Positions 1 through 5,883 of a stretch of DNA of 15,343 bases are shown one piece after another. The notes under the pieces were generated by a model. It was given only the letters and a program-made list of their open reading frames with translations. It ran no database searches and was not told where the DNA came from. The translations under genes were made by a program, and so were the position numbers. This stretch comes from an uncultured Bacilli bacterium. GTDB lineage: Bacteria > Bacillota_I > Bacilli_A > RF39 > UBA660. The stretch lies in NCBI GenBank assembly GCA_934153655.1, contig CAKPFH010000037.1, positions 1 through 15,343 on the forward strand, in the 5' to 3' direction. Position 1 is the first letter of the stretch; every line of letters begins with the position of its first letter.

Positions 1-1
1 C

Positions 2-67
2 TTTACAACTAATCAAACTCCAACTTTACAAAACTTTACATGGGGGGGGGGTAGAAATACCCTATAA
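2..67 (+). CDS. Leader peptide A, copy 1, 5'-truncated small ORF with G run
   Basis: Reading from base 2 gives FTTNQTPTLQNFTWGGGRNTL and a TAA at 65-67. The start lies before the window; by comparison with copy 2 about four residues are missing. The segment TPTLQNFTWGGG and the end RNTL are shared with copy 2, and the proline codon differs synonymously (CCA/CCT), which favours translation. The glycines come from the run of ten G at 42-51, so any slippage shifts the frame. With nine G the frame extends to a TAA at 108-110; with eleven G it meets a TAG directly after the run. No known family was recognised. It could be a regulatory leader peptide or a small functional peptide. Confidence 0.6.
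   Translation, partial: FTTNQTPTLQNFTWGGGRNTL
42..51 (+). repeat. Run of ten G in leader ORF (candidate contingency tract)
   Basis: This is an uninterrupted run of ten G in strongly AT-rich DNA, inside a small ORF. Long homopolymeric G runs are classic slipped-strand phase-variation tracts in other bacteria. The same run length occurs in copy 2. Run length in a given assembly may be a consensus of a mixed population. Confidence 0.85.
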
Positions 68-88
68 TTCCTTATATAGAAAGGAATT
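66..88 (+). other. Small hairpin between leader ORF and terminator, copy 1
   Basis: AATTCCTT (66-73) and AAGGAATT (81-88) are perfect complements around a 7-base loop. The left arm overlaps the stop codon of leader peptide A. The right arm contains an AAGGAA sequence that resembles a ribosome binding site, which would be hidden when the stem forms. Copy 2 keeps the central five pairs. Confidence 0.6.
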
Positions 89-99
89 TAAACAAATAA

Positions 100-141
100 A
101 TGATACTTAATAACATGATTAAGTTTACAGTGTATCTGTAA
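100..141 (+). CDS. Possible second leader peptide (13 residues), copy 1
   Basis: ATG at 100 opens MILNNMIKFTVYL and ends at TAA 139-141, overlapping the terminator stem. Copy 2 encodes the identical peptide, with one synonymous change (GTG/GTT) that falls in the hairpin loop. A weak ribosome binding site, AAAGGAA (80-86), sits 13 bases upstream, partly inside the small hairpin. Conservation can also be explained by the terminator structure alone, so translation is uncertain. Confidence 0.2.
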   Translation: MILNNMIKFTVYL

Positions 142-160
142 TTTTTAATCGTGTTTTTTT
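114..160 (+). terminator. Conserved intrinsic terminator/attenuator before surface gene, copy 1
   Basis: CATGATTAA (114-122) pairs with TTAATCGTG (145-153) using one G-U pair. An inner stem TACAG/CTGTA (126-130, 136-140) has a 5-base loop, and seven T follow at 154-160. It lies between leader ORF A and the surface gene, so the surface gene would need read-through unless it has a promoter of its own; none was convincing. Confidence 0.8.
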
Positions 161-182
161 ATAACAAATAAAGGAGTTTAAT

Positions 183-1634
183 ATGAAAAACAAAAAAATA
201 ATAATAACCTTAAGTATAATAGCAATATTAGTACTTACAATAGGAATAACTTATTCAATATTTACAAGTAGTAAAACAAGTAAAAATTCAAACCTAGTAG
301 TAGGGGATGTGTATATGCACTATGCAAATGGTAATAAATCAATTAATTTAACTAGTGTAATGCCAAGTGAAACCTATGATGCAACGACTTTCTTTGAATT
401 TACCATAGATGGGAAGAATACAACAACAAATAAAGATATTTGGTATGAAATCATTTTAAAACATGGAGATGATGTAACAGGTAAAACCAGAATAAAAGAT
501 AATTTATTAAAATTTACTTTAACTGAAACTAAAGATGGAGTAACTACAACTGTAGTTGATGGAAAAAGTTATAAAGATCTAACAAGTAAAAGAATATGGG
601 TTAATACCATAAATAAAAATACAACAAGTGAAGTCTCTATTACTTATAGACTTTACATGTGGATTTCAAATGATACCGTTATTGGTAATACCAAACAAGA
701 TTATACAATGGAACAATGGAAAAATGTATTTGCATCTATTAAAGTAGATGTAGCCGGAGACTTTAATGAGAAGATATTAGCAACAGATGAAGCATGTTTT
801 ACAGTAGGAACTATAAATGATGGTAATGAAGTTGCAATTATAGATTATGATGAAACATGTGGAACTGATGTAATAATACCAAATACAATTAAAGGATACC
901 CAGTTACAGTTATAGGTAATAGTAAAACTAGTGTAATAGAACAATTATCAAATAAAAGTAATGATTATAAATTAAATGATTTAAATAATTATCAAAAAAA
1001 TGTGAATATAAAACCTACTGGATCATTTGCTCCATTAGGTTCATTTGCTAATAAAAATTTAATAAGTGTAGTAATACCGAATAGTGTAACAACAATAGAT
1101 GATTATGCTTTTCATAATAATAATTTAACAAGTATAGTAATACCAGATAGTGTAACAGCAATAGGTTGGGATGCTTTCTCTGATAATCAATTAACAAGTG
1201 TAGTAATACCAGATAGTGTAACAGTAATAGGTCTTGGTGCTTTTCGAGGTAATCAATTAACAAGTGTAGTAATACCAGATAGTGTAACAGCAATAGGTTC
1301 GGAGGCTTTCTCTAATAATCAATTAACAAGTATAGAGATACCAAATAGTGTAACAACGATAGGTAGTTTTGCTTTTGCAAATAATAAATTAACAAGTATA
1401 ACTATTGGAAAAGGTATCCTATATATTGCTAGCCAACCATTTGCTAAATCAACTTCAAGTAATCCTGATTTATCAAAAATAACTATTAATAAATCATGTA
1501 ATGAAATTAAAAATATTCAAGCATATAGTACAGATACTACTAAATATTATCCATGGTTATCTTATAGTAAACCTTATACAGCAAGTGGTGTAACAGTATA
1601 TGGTTCTAATAATGAAATCTGTGATAGTTTTTAA
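183..1634 (+). CDS. TasA-like surface protein with C-terminal BspA-type leucine-rich repeats
   Basis: A 483-residue exported protein, likely cell-surface or matrix associated. The start is set by AAGGAG at 171-176. Residues 1-27 are a basic then hydrophobic export segment ending ITYSIF, followed by spaced Asn/Gly residues (NSNLVVGD), as in TasA/camelysin proteins processed by SipW-type signal peptidases. Residues about 28-200 form a beta-rich TasA-like region. Residues 205-245 (CFTVG...DYDETCG...IPNTIKGYPVTVIG) begin a BspA-type region, followed by 22-residue repeats from 293 to about 405 with the pattern LTSxxIPxSVTxIGxxAFxxNx. The tail (406-483) has a cysteine pair (439, 480). No sortase motif was seen. 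The gene follows leader copy 1, so expression probably depends on read-through of the terminator at 114-160. Adhesion or matrix function is inferred from family resemblance. Confidence 0.85.
   Translation: MKNKKIIITLSIIAILVLTIGITYSIFTSSKTSKNSNLVVGDVYMHYANGNKSINLTSVMPSETYDATTFFEFTIDGKNTTTNKDIWYEIILKHGDDVTGKTRIKDNLLKFTLTETKDGVTTTVVDGKSYKDLTSKRIWVNTINKNTTSEVSITYRLYMWISNDTVIGNTKQDYTMEQWKNVFASIKVDVAGDFNEKILATDEACFTVGTINDGNEVAIIDYDETCGTDVIIPNTIKGYPVTVIGNSKTSVIEQLSNKSNDYKLNDLNNYQKNVNIKPTGSFAPLGSFANKNLISVVIPNSVTTIDDYAFHNNNLTSIVIPDSVTAIGWDAFSDNQLTSVVIPDSVTVIGLGAFRGNQLTSVVIPDSVTAIGSEAFSNNQLTSIEIPNSVTTIGSFAFANNKLTSITIGKGILYIASQPFAKSTSSNPDLSKITINKSCNEIKNIQAYSTDTTKYYPWLSYSKPYTASGVTVYGSNNEICDSF
1059..1388 (+). 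repeat. Five 66-bp tandem repeats encoding leucine-rich repeat units
   Basis: Units begin at 1059, 1125, 1191, 1257 and 1323, with a degenerate sixth at 1389. All are in frame, 22 codons each. The middle units are nearly identical in DNA as well as protein, including TTAACAAGTGTAGTAATACC, which implies recent duplication or gene conversion. Confidence 0.95.
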
Positions 1635-1640
1635 ATTTAT

Positions 1641-1668
1641 AAAAAAAGAATAGTTTGATAACTATTCT
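1641..1668 (-). terminator. Hairpin with T tail on the minus strand
   Basis: AGAATAGTT (1647-1655) and AACTATTCT (1660-1668) are complementary with a TGAT loop. The only U tail is on the minus-strand reading, from the A run at 1641-1646. No leftward gene was found to its right, so it may instead be a 3'-end stem of the upstream mRNA. Confidence 0.4.
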
Positions 1669-1697
1669 GCAAGAAATTCAAATGGATATGAATAATT

Positions 1698-1744
1698 GTT
1701 TTAACTATTGTTTTATTTGAAGGAGACAATAGTTAAAACTTTTT
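1698..1744 (+). terminator. Strong intrinsic terminator after the surface protein gene
   Basis: GTTTTAACTATTGT (1698-1711) and ACAATAGTTAAAAC (1726-1739) form a 14-bp perfect stem followed by five T. The loop holds GAAGGAG, a ribosome-binding-like sequence with no start codon after it. The AACTATTGTTTT sequence of the left arm recurs at 1816-1827. Confidence 0.8.
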
Positions 1745-1763
1745 GAAAAATGAAAAAACATTG

Positions 1764-1779
1764 TAATTCAATTGAATTA
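1764..1779. repeat. 16-bp perfect palindrome
   Basis: TAATTCAATTGAATTA reads the same on both strands. It lies about 65 bases upstream of a promoter at 1843-1871. It could be an operator for a dimeric regulator, or a chance palindrome in AT-rich DNA. Confidence 0.3.
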
Positions 1780-1842
1780 TGGTTAGTTATTTTATATTAT
1801 TTGTCAAAATATGTCAACTATTGTTTTTTCTTTTTTAATTAA

Positions 1843-1871
1843 TTGACTTAAGTTTTAATAAATAGTATCAT
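1843..1871 (+). promoter_or_regulatory. Sigma-A type promoter in the non-coding gap
   Basis: TTGACT (1843-1848), a 17-base spacer, and TATCAT (1866-1871). It has no protein gene within reach and is followed by a terminator at 2058-2110. Confidence 0.6.
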
Positions 1872-1877
1872 TATAAT

Positions 1878-2098
1878 GAGTCCATGATAAGTTAATAATC
1901 GAAATTAAGAATAATATTTAACTCACTATTTATATAAAATATTATTTATAAATGGAGGTGATTTTCTTATAGTTATAAGAATTAATTCTTCTTGTAATTG
2001 AATTTATTACTGAATTAATTCTTTAGTTATTTTGAAAAAAATAATTAATAATAACGTAAGATTTAAAAATTTGCAGATATTTTTATCTGCTTTTTTTT
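1878..2098 (+). ncRNA. Candidate small RNA of about 220 nt, unknown family
   Basis: A promoter at 1843-1871 and a double terminator at 2058-2110 define a transcript with no convincing ORF. It contains GGAGGTGAT (1954-1962), a near-perfect anti-16S match, but no usable start codon follows; an ATG at 1952 gives only MEVIFL. A 12-bp perfect inverted repeat (AAGAATTAATTC at 1977-1988, complement at 2012-2023) is the main stem. It does not resemble RNase P, SRP, 6S or tmRNA by eye. Alternatives are a decayed small gene or a type I toxin relic. Confidence 0.4.
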
Positions 2099-2110
2099 AA
2101 ATCTTTTTTT
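2058..2110 (+). terminator. Two-tier intrinsic terminator upstream of the sigma operon
   Basis: The inner stem GCAGATA/TATCTGC (2073-2079, 2084-2090) has a TTTT loop and is followed by eight T. An outer stem AAGATTTAAAAA (2058-2069) pairs with 2094-2105 and is also followed by T. It insulates the sigma promoter that begins five bases later. Confidence 0.8.
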
Positions 2111-2114
2111 TAAT

Positions 2115-2143
2115 TTTACATATTTTTGTTTTTATGGTATAAT
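2115..2143 (+). promoter_or_regulatory. Sigma-A type promoter of the sigma factor operon
   Basis: TTTACA (2115-2120), a 17-base spacer, and TATAAT (2138-2143) with an upstream TGG extended -10. Transcription would start near 2150. This rules out the in-frame start at 2126 and supports ATG 2171. Confidence 0.75.
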
Positions 2144-2170
2144 ACTCTTGTTTTTTTTGGGGTGGTTTTT

Positions 2171-2809
2171 ATGAATTATGATAATGTTATCAAACTTACT
2201 AATAAAGAAATACTTAATTATCTTAAATTATATCAAGAAGGGGATATTAATTCTCGTTCTAAGATTATAGTTGGTTGTATTCCTTTAGTTAAAGAATATG
2301 TATCAAAGCATTACAATTATTCTTTTAATCCTAATCTAGCTTTAGAAGACTTAATAGAAATAGGTCTTATAGGAGTTATGAAAGCTATTGAAAATTATGA
2401 TTTTTCTAAAGGAAATAAATTCTTTTATTATGCTACTTATTATATTGATAATGAAATAACAAGATTTGCTAGTAAAGAAAAGAAAAAGAATAGAGTTATT
2501 AGCTATGATGAAATGTTAGAAAGTTTAAATAATAATAATTTAAATATAGTTAGTAATTTTGATGTTGAAAATATTTATTTTTCTAAAGAAATAATTGAAG
2601 TTATGAAAAAATGTTTAAGTTCTTTCGAAATAGATGTTCAAGATATGATAAGAGATTATTTTGGAATAGATAGACCTAAGATGATGTTAATTGATATTGC
2701 TCCTAAGCATAATATTAGTAATGGTAAAGCCTCTAAAATAATTGCTATTAGTTTGTATCATTTAAGATTAGAAATGAATAAAAAGGAATATTATGGAGTT
2801 ATAAAATAA
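2171..2809 (+). CDS. RNA polymerase sigma factor, sigma-70 family, SigE/SigK-like (first of a pair)
   Basis: A 212-residue protein with sigma region 2 at about 30-100 (CIPLVKEYVSKHY, LEDLIEIGLIGVMKAIENYDFSKG, ATYYIDNEITRF) and a helix-turn-helix region 4 at about 148-200. There is no region 1.1 or 3, and the length fits alternative sigma factors. In region 2.4 the CIENEI of SigE/SigK is YIDNEI here. The start at 2171 is chosen because it follows GGGGTGG and lies downstream of the predicted transcription start. The gene overlaps the next by one base (TAATG), so the two are translationally coupled. It probably directs RNA polymerase to an alternative promoter set; the regulon is unknown and no anti-sigma gene is adjacent. 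Confidence 0.85.
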   Translation: MNYDNVIKLTNKEILNYLKLYQEGDINSRSKIIVGCIPLVKEYVSKHYNYSFNPNLALEDLIEIGLIGVMKAIENYDFSKGNKFFYYATYYIDNEITRFASKEKKKNRVISYDEMLESLNNNNLNIVSNFDVENIYFSKEIIEVMKKCLSSFEIDVQDMIRDYFGIDRPKMMLIDIAPKHNISNGKASKIIAISLYHLRLEMNKKEYYGVIK

Positions 2810-3441
2810 TGTATGATGATATTAAAATAATTACAAATGAAGAAACAGTTAAATACTTAAATTTATATAAAGAAACTAATATCAAAGAATATCGTGATGA
2901 AATAGTAATAGGACATCTTCCTTTAGTTAAATTTATAGTTAATAAATATTTTAAAAATAATATGTATAATTCTTTTGAAGATTTAGTAGAAGTAGGTATT
3001 ATTGGACTTATAAGAGCTATTAAATATTATAATCCAGCTAAAAAGGCTAAGTTTAGTACCTTTGCTTATCTTTGTATTAAAAGTGAAATATTAAGACTAG
3101 TTTATGCTGATCAAAGAAGAATTTCTTGCGTTAGTTTAGATAAAAACTATGATAATATTAGTTTAATTCCATCTGATATTGATTTAGAAAATGATTATAT
3201 AGAAACAGAAATTCTTGAGTTTTTAAAAGATAATATAGAATTATTATCTAGTAGTGATCAAGAATTAATTAGAGATTTATATGGTTTTAAAGATAAAAGA
3301 TTATCTTTAACCGATATAGCTAATAAAAATAATTGTAGTCGTAGAGTTATTACAAGAAGAGTTAATAAAATAATTAGTAAGTTACAATTACAATTACTTG
3401 AAAGTGGATATGTTGATAAAATTAAAAGTTTACATATTTGA
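2809..3441 (+). CDS. RNA polymerase sigma factor, SigE/SigK-like (second of a pair)
   Basis: A 210-residue sigma-70 family protein, paralogous to its upstream neighbour. Region 2 spans about 34-100: HLPLVKFIVNKYF, FEDLVEVGIIGLIRAIKYYNPAKKAKFSTFA, CIKSEILR, then CVSLD. This order strongly recalls SigE/SigK (CIENEIL, VSLD/VSFD). Region 4 is at about 145-195 with a helix-turn-helix (SLTDIANKNNCSRRVITRRV). GGAG at 2795-2798 lies inside the upstream gene and the start overlaps its stop. It is the only gene here ending in TGA. No clear terminator follows; a T run at about 3450-3458 lacks a good stem. Resemblance to sporulation sigmas does not by itself show sporulation. Confidence 0.87.
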   Translation: MYDDIKIITNEETVKYLNLYKETNIKEYRDEIVIGHLPLVKFIVNKYFKNNMYNSFEDLVEVGIIGLIRAIKYYNPAKKAKFSTFAYLCIKSEILRLVYADQRRISCVSLDKNYDNISLIPSDIDLENDYIETEILEFLKDNIELLSSSDQELIRDLYGFKDKRLSLTDIANKNNCSRRVITRRVNKIISKLQLQLLESGYVDKIKSLHI

Positions 3442-3470
3442 CATATTCTTTTTTTTTAACTTTAAATCTA

Positions 3471-3499
3471 TTGAAATAAAGTAATTCTTTTTGTATAAT
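3471..3499 (+). promoter_or_regulatory. Sigma-A type promoter for the membrane-anchored gene pair
   Basis: TTGAAA (3471-3476), a 17-base spacer, and TATAAT (3494-3499). The expected transcript start near 3506 excludes the in-frame ATG at 3504 and supports ATG 3522. Confidence 0.75.
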
Positions 3500-3521
3500 T
3501 TATATGTTTAGGAGTAAAGTT

Positions 3522-4799
3522 ATGGAAGAGAAAAAGAAAATTAAAAAAAGAAAAAGAAAAAAAATTATAAGAGCTCCCAAGGTACAAACAATTTTTTGTA
3601 TTATTAGTATAATATTTATTCTTAGTTGTTGTTTTTATTATGGTAGACGTTTAATTAAATATTATAAAATATATAATCCTAAGTCTGAGAATGGGGAAAC
3701 TTTAGTTAATTTAGCTTCATCTATTATTACAAGTTCTAGTATTGTTTATGAAGGTGATGGCTTATATATAAGTGGTGGTAATTATTTATATAAAGGAGTT
3801 AATGTTAATAATTATATTATTATTGATAATATGTTATTTAGAATAGTTAGAATTAATGCTGATAAAACTATTGAAGTTATTTTAGATGATTATGTTAATA
3901 AAATTAAATGGGATGATGAAATAACTGAGTTTTCTAAATCTAATATATCTAAGTATTTAGAAGATAAATTCTTAAGTATTGTTGATAAATCTTTCTTAGT
4001 TAAATCAAGTGTTTGTTCTGATGTTGTTCCTGAATTAAGTGAAGTAACTTGTGAAAAACAAGAAAGTAATACTTATGTTAAATTACTTGGTATTAGTGAT
4101 TTTTTAAATAGTATGAATAATTCTAAGACTTATTTAATTAAAGATAATGAATACTTATGGCTTTATAATTATGGAAAGAATAATGTATGGCATACAACAG
4201 GAAATAGTATAAGTAATAGCTTACCTACTAAAATGTATGGGGTAAAACCAGTTTTAACTTTAAAAAATTCAACGGTTTTAGTAAGCGGAGATGGTTCTTT
4301 GGAAAAACCTTATCAAATAAGTGAAAATAAAAATGCCATTAAAGTAGGATCTTATCTAGATATAAATGATAATATTTATATTGTTTATGAAATAGGTGAT
4401 GATTATTTAAAAGTTGAAAGTGATAAAGTTTTAAAAGATATTATTTTTGATAAAACTAGTAATGATTATAGTAAGTCATCTTTAAAGAAATATTTAGATA
4501 ATTATGTTAAAGAATTAAAAATAGATGATTTATTATTAGAAGCTGATTTTTCAGGTACTAAAGATAAAATTGGTCTTTTAAGTCTTGATGATTTAAAATT
4601 TAATGATACTTTAAAAAATTATTATTTAAGTGATACTAAAGATAAACAAGTATATTTATATAATGGTTCTTTATTAACTAGTAAAGTTGATATTAAAAGA
4701 AATGTAAGATATGGACTTGGTTTAACTAAATCACTTAAAATTAAAAGTGGTAATGGTAGTAAATTAGCACCATTTATTGTGGAGGGTAGTAATGCGTAA
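3522..4799 (+). CDS. Membrane-anchored extracytoplasmic protein with duplicated domain, function unknown
   Basis: A 425-residue protein. The N-terminus is very basic (residues 3-17), followed by one membrane segment at about 22-41, so the bulk lies outside the cell. Two similar modules follow. The first, about 85-268, runs from YLYKGVNVNNYIIIDNMLFRIVRI to KPVLTLKNSTVLVSGDGSLEKPYQI. The second, about 275-421, runs from GSYLDINDNIYIVYEI to YGLGLTKSLKIKSGNGSKLAPFIV. This pattern resembles the DUF6273-like repeats of Firmicutes surface proteins; that name is from memory and unverified. Cysteines 165 and 177 may pair. AGGAG at 3509-3513 sets the start at 3522. The gene overlaps the following NAGPA-like gene by eight bases, so the two are probably co-translated and may act together. 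No enzymatic motif was seen. Confidence 0.75.
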   Translation: MEEKKKIKKRKRKKIIRAPKVQTIFCIISIIFILSCCFYYGRRLIKYYKIYNPKSENGETLVNLASSIITSSSIVYEGDGLYISGGNYLYKGVNVNNYIIIDNMLFRIVRINADKTIEVILDDYVNKIKWDDEITEFSKSNISKYLEDKFLSIVDKSFLVKSSVCSDVVPELSEVTCEKQESNTYVKLLGISDFLNSMNNSKTYLIKDNEYLWLYNYGKNNVWHTTGNSISNSLPTKMYGVKPVLTLKNSTVLVSGDGSLEKPYQISENKNAIKVGSYLDINDNIYIVYEIGDDYLKVESDKVLKDIIFDKTSNDYSKSSLKKYLDNYVKELKIDDLLLEADFSGTKDKIGLLSLDDLKFNDTLKNYYLSDTKDKQVYLYNGSLLTSKVDIKRNVRYGLGLTKSLKIKSGNGSKLAPFIVEGSNA

Positions 4800-5805
4800 A
4801 TCAACAATTATCTTTATTGTAATAGATGTTTTAGCTATTTTTTGCTTTGTTCTTTTCTATGGTCCTTATGAAAAATTTCGTAATATTATTGTAAATACTG
4901 CTATGGTTACTAAAACGCATCAATATATTGCTTATACTTTTTATAGTGAAGAAACGGTTCAAAAAATCATGGATTTAAATAAATTTATTCCTGTTGATGA
5001 AGAGATTAAATTAGATGATATTGTAATTGATACAAGGGAAAAAGATACTTATGATAATGAGTATGATGAAGCTATTTTAAAAAGAAATAATAAAGGTGAT
5101 ACTTATAAGTATTTAAAAATTAAAGTGGGTGGTTATAATGCTCATTTAGTTGCTATTTATGAACCAAGTCAAGTTAGATTAATAACAAGTAAAAGTTTTA
5201 ATACAGGATCTGGTCAAGAAACTGTTCTTAAAATGTGTGAAAGATATGGTGGGCTTGTTTGTATAAATGGTGGTGGATTCAAAGATCTTGATGGCTGGGG
5301 TAGTGATACACCTATGGGCTATGTTATTAAAGATGGTAAAGTTATTTGGGCTGAAGATAATTCTAAACAAGATATAATAGGAATTACTAATGATTCTAAG
5401 CTATTACTTGTAAATGCAACGGGTGAAGAAGCAATTAATATGGGTATGCGTGATGGACTTCAATTTGGACCTTTCCTAATTGTTAATGGAGAAAGTATTA
5501 AATATAATTCATCTGTTGGTGGTTATGATAGAGCAGCTAGAGTTGCCATTGCTCAAAGAAAAGATGGGGTAATAATGTTCTTAGCAACCGAAGGAACTCA
5601 TGGATCAGGACCAACTATGAAAGAAGTAATTGAAACTTTAGAATTATATGGAGCTTATAATGCAGCTAATCTTGATGGTGGTACTTCAAGCCAAATGGTT
5701 GTTAATAAAAAACTTGTAAATAATCCTAAAAATGTTTTTGGAAAACCAGTTAATGGAGGAAGAAGAGTAGTTACTGGCTTTGGTTTAATACCAGATGCTG
5801 ACTAG
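4792..5805 (+). CDS. Membrane-anchored phosphodiester glycosidase family protein (NAGPA-like)
   Basis: A 337-residue protein with one membrane segment at about 5-24 and an extracytoplasmic domain. Residues about 105-337 carry the NAGPA (PF09992-type) signature: CINGGGF (157-163), PMGYVIKDGK, RAARVAIAQ (247-255), FLATEG, NLDGGTSSQMV (293-303), and RRVVTGFGLIP near the end. Proteins of this family cleave phosphodiester-linked sugars and are often linked to surface glycopolymers. The start at ATG 4792 has GGAGG at 4781-4785 and is preferred to an in-frame TTG at 4777. It overlaps the upstream gene by eight bases. The region from about 40 to 105 is unassigned. A T8 run follows the stop with only a weak stem. 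The substrate is unknown; wall or capsule polymer turnover is an inference. Confidence 0.85.
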   Translation: MRKSTIIFIVIDVLAIFCFVLFYGPYEKFRNIIVNTAMVTKTHQYIAYTFYSEETVQKIMDLNKFIPVDEEIKLDDIVIDTREKDTYDNEYDEAILKRNNKGDTYKYLKIKVGGYNAHLVAIYEPSQVRLITSKSFNTGSGQETVLKMCERYGGLVCINGGGFKDLDGWGSDTPMGYVIKDGKVIWAEDNSKQDIIGITNDSKLLLVNATGEEAINMGMRDGLQFGPFLIVNGESIKYNSSVGGYDRAARVAIAQRKDGVIMFLATEGTHGSGPTMKEVIETLELYGAYNAANLDGGTSSQMVVNKKLVNNPKNVFGKPVNGGRRVVTGFGLIPDAD

Positions 5806-5823
5806 TCTTTTTTTTGAAGGTAT

Positions 5824-5852
5824 TTGACATTTACAGCAAATTATGGTATAAT
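5824..5852 (+). promoter_or_regulatory. Consensus sigma-A promoter with extended -10
   Basis: TTGACA (5824-5829), exactly 17 bases, and TATAAT (5847-5852) preceded by TGG. It is the only promoter in the window matching both consensus hexamers. The in-frame TTG at 5824 therefore lies inside the -35 box and is not the start of the next gene. Confidence 0.85.
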
Positions 5853-5883
5853 CTCTCTGTCATATAAAAAGGGGGATGTTTGT

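Larger units (their letters stand above)
1..182 (+). repeat. Leader cassette, copy 1 (5' end cut by window)
   Basis: This region matches 13921-14109 closely: the short ORF end, a ten-G run, a small hairpin, an intrinsic terminator and then the ribosome binding site of a TasA-like gene. Similarity is highest from position 24 to about 150. It drops between the terminator and the ribosome binding site and resumes at the next start codon, where both proteins begin MKNKKI. A duplicated, ordered leader rather than a scattered repeat suggests it is functionally tied to the downstream gene family. The start of this copy lies outside the window. Confidence 0.9.

Noticed and set aside
1048..1293. Minus-strand 81-codon ORF opposite the tandem repeats
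   Set aside because: It is a leucine-rich shadow of the 66-bp repeat array in the surface gene, with no ribosome binding site.
1952..1972. Six-residue ORF MEVIFL at the orphan Shine-Dalgarno
   Set aside because: The ATG overlaps the Shine-Dalgarno itself, and the ORF is too short to support.
2126..2170. Upstream in-frame start for the first sigma factor
   Set aside because: It lies within the promoter, before the predicted transcript start; ATG 2171 has a ribosome binding site.
3421..3470. Possible terminator after the second sigma gene
   Set aside because: The T run is not preceded by a convincing stem; the TTAAAAGTT/AACTTTAA pairing flanks the run rather than preceding it.
5771..5814. 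Possible terminator after the NAGPA-like gene
   Set aside because: A T8 run is present, but the only stem is short and interrupted, so I did not list it as a feature.
5824..5883. Longer N-terminus for the helical-repeat protein
   Set aside because: The candidate start is the -35 box of a consensus promoter.
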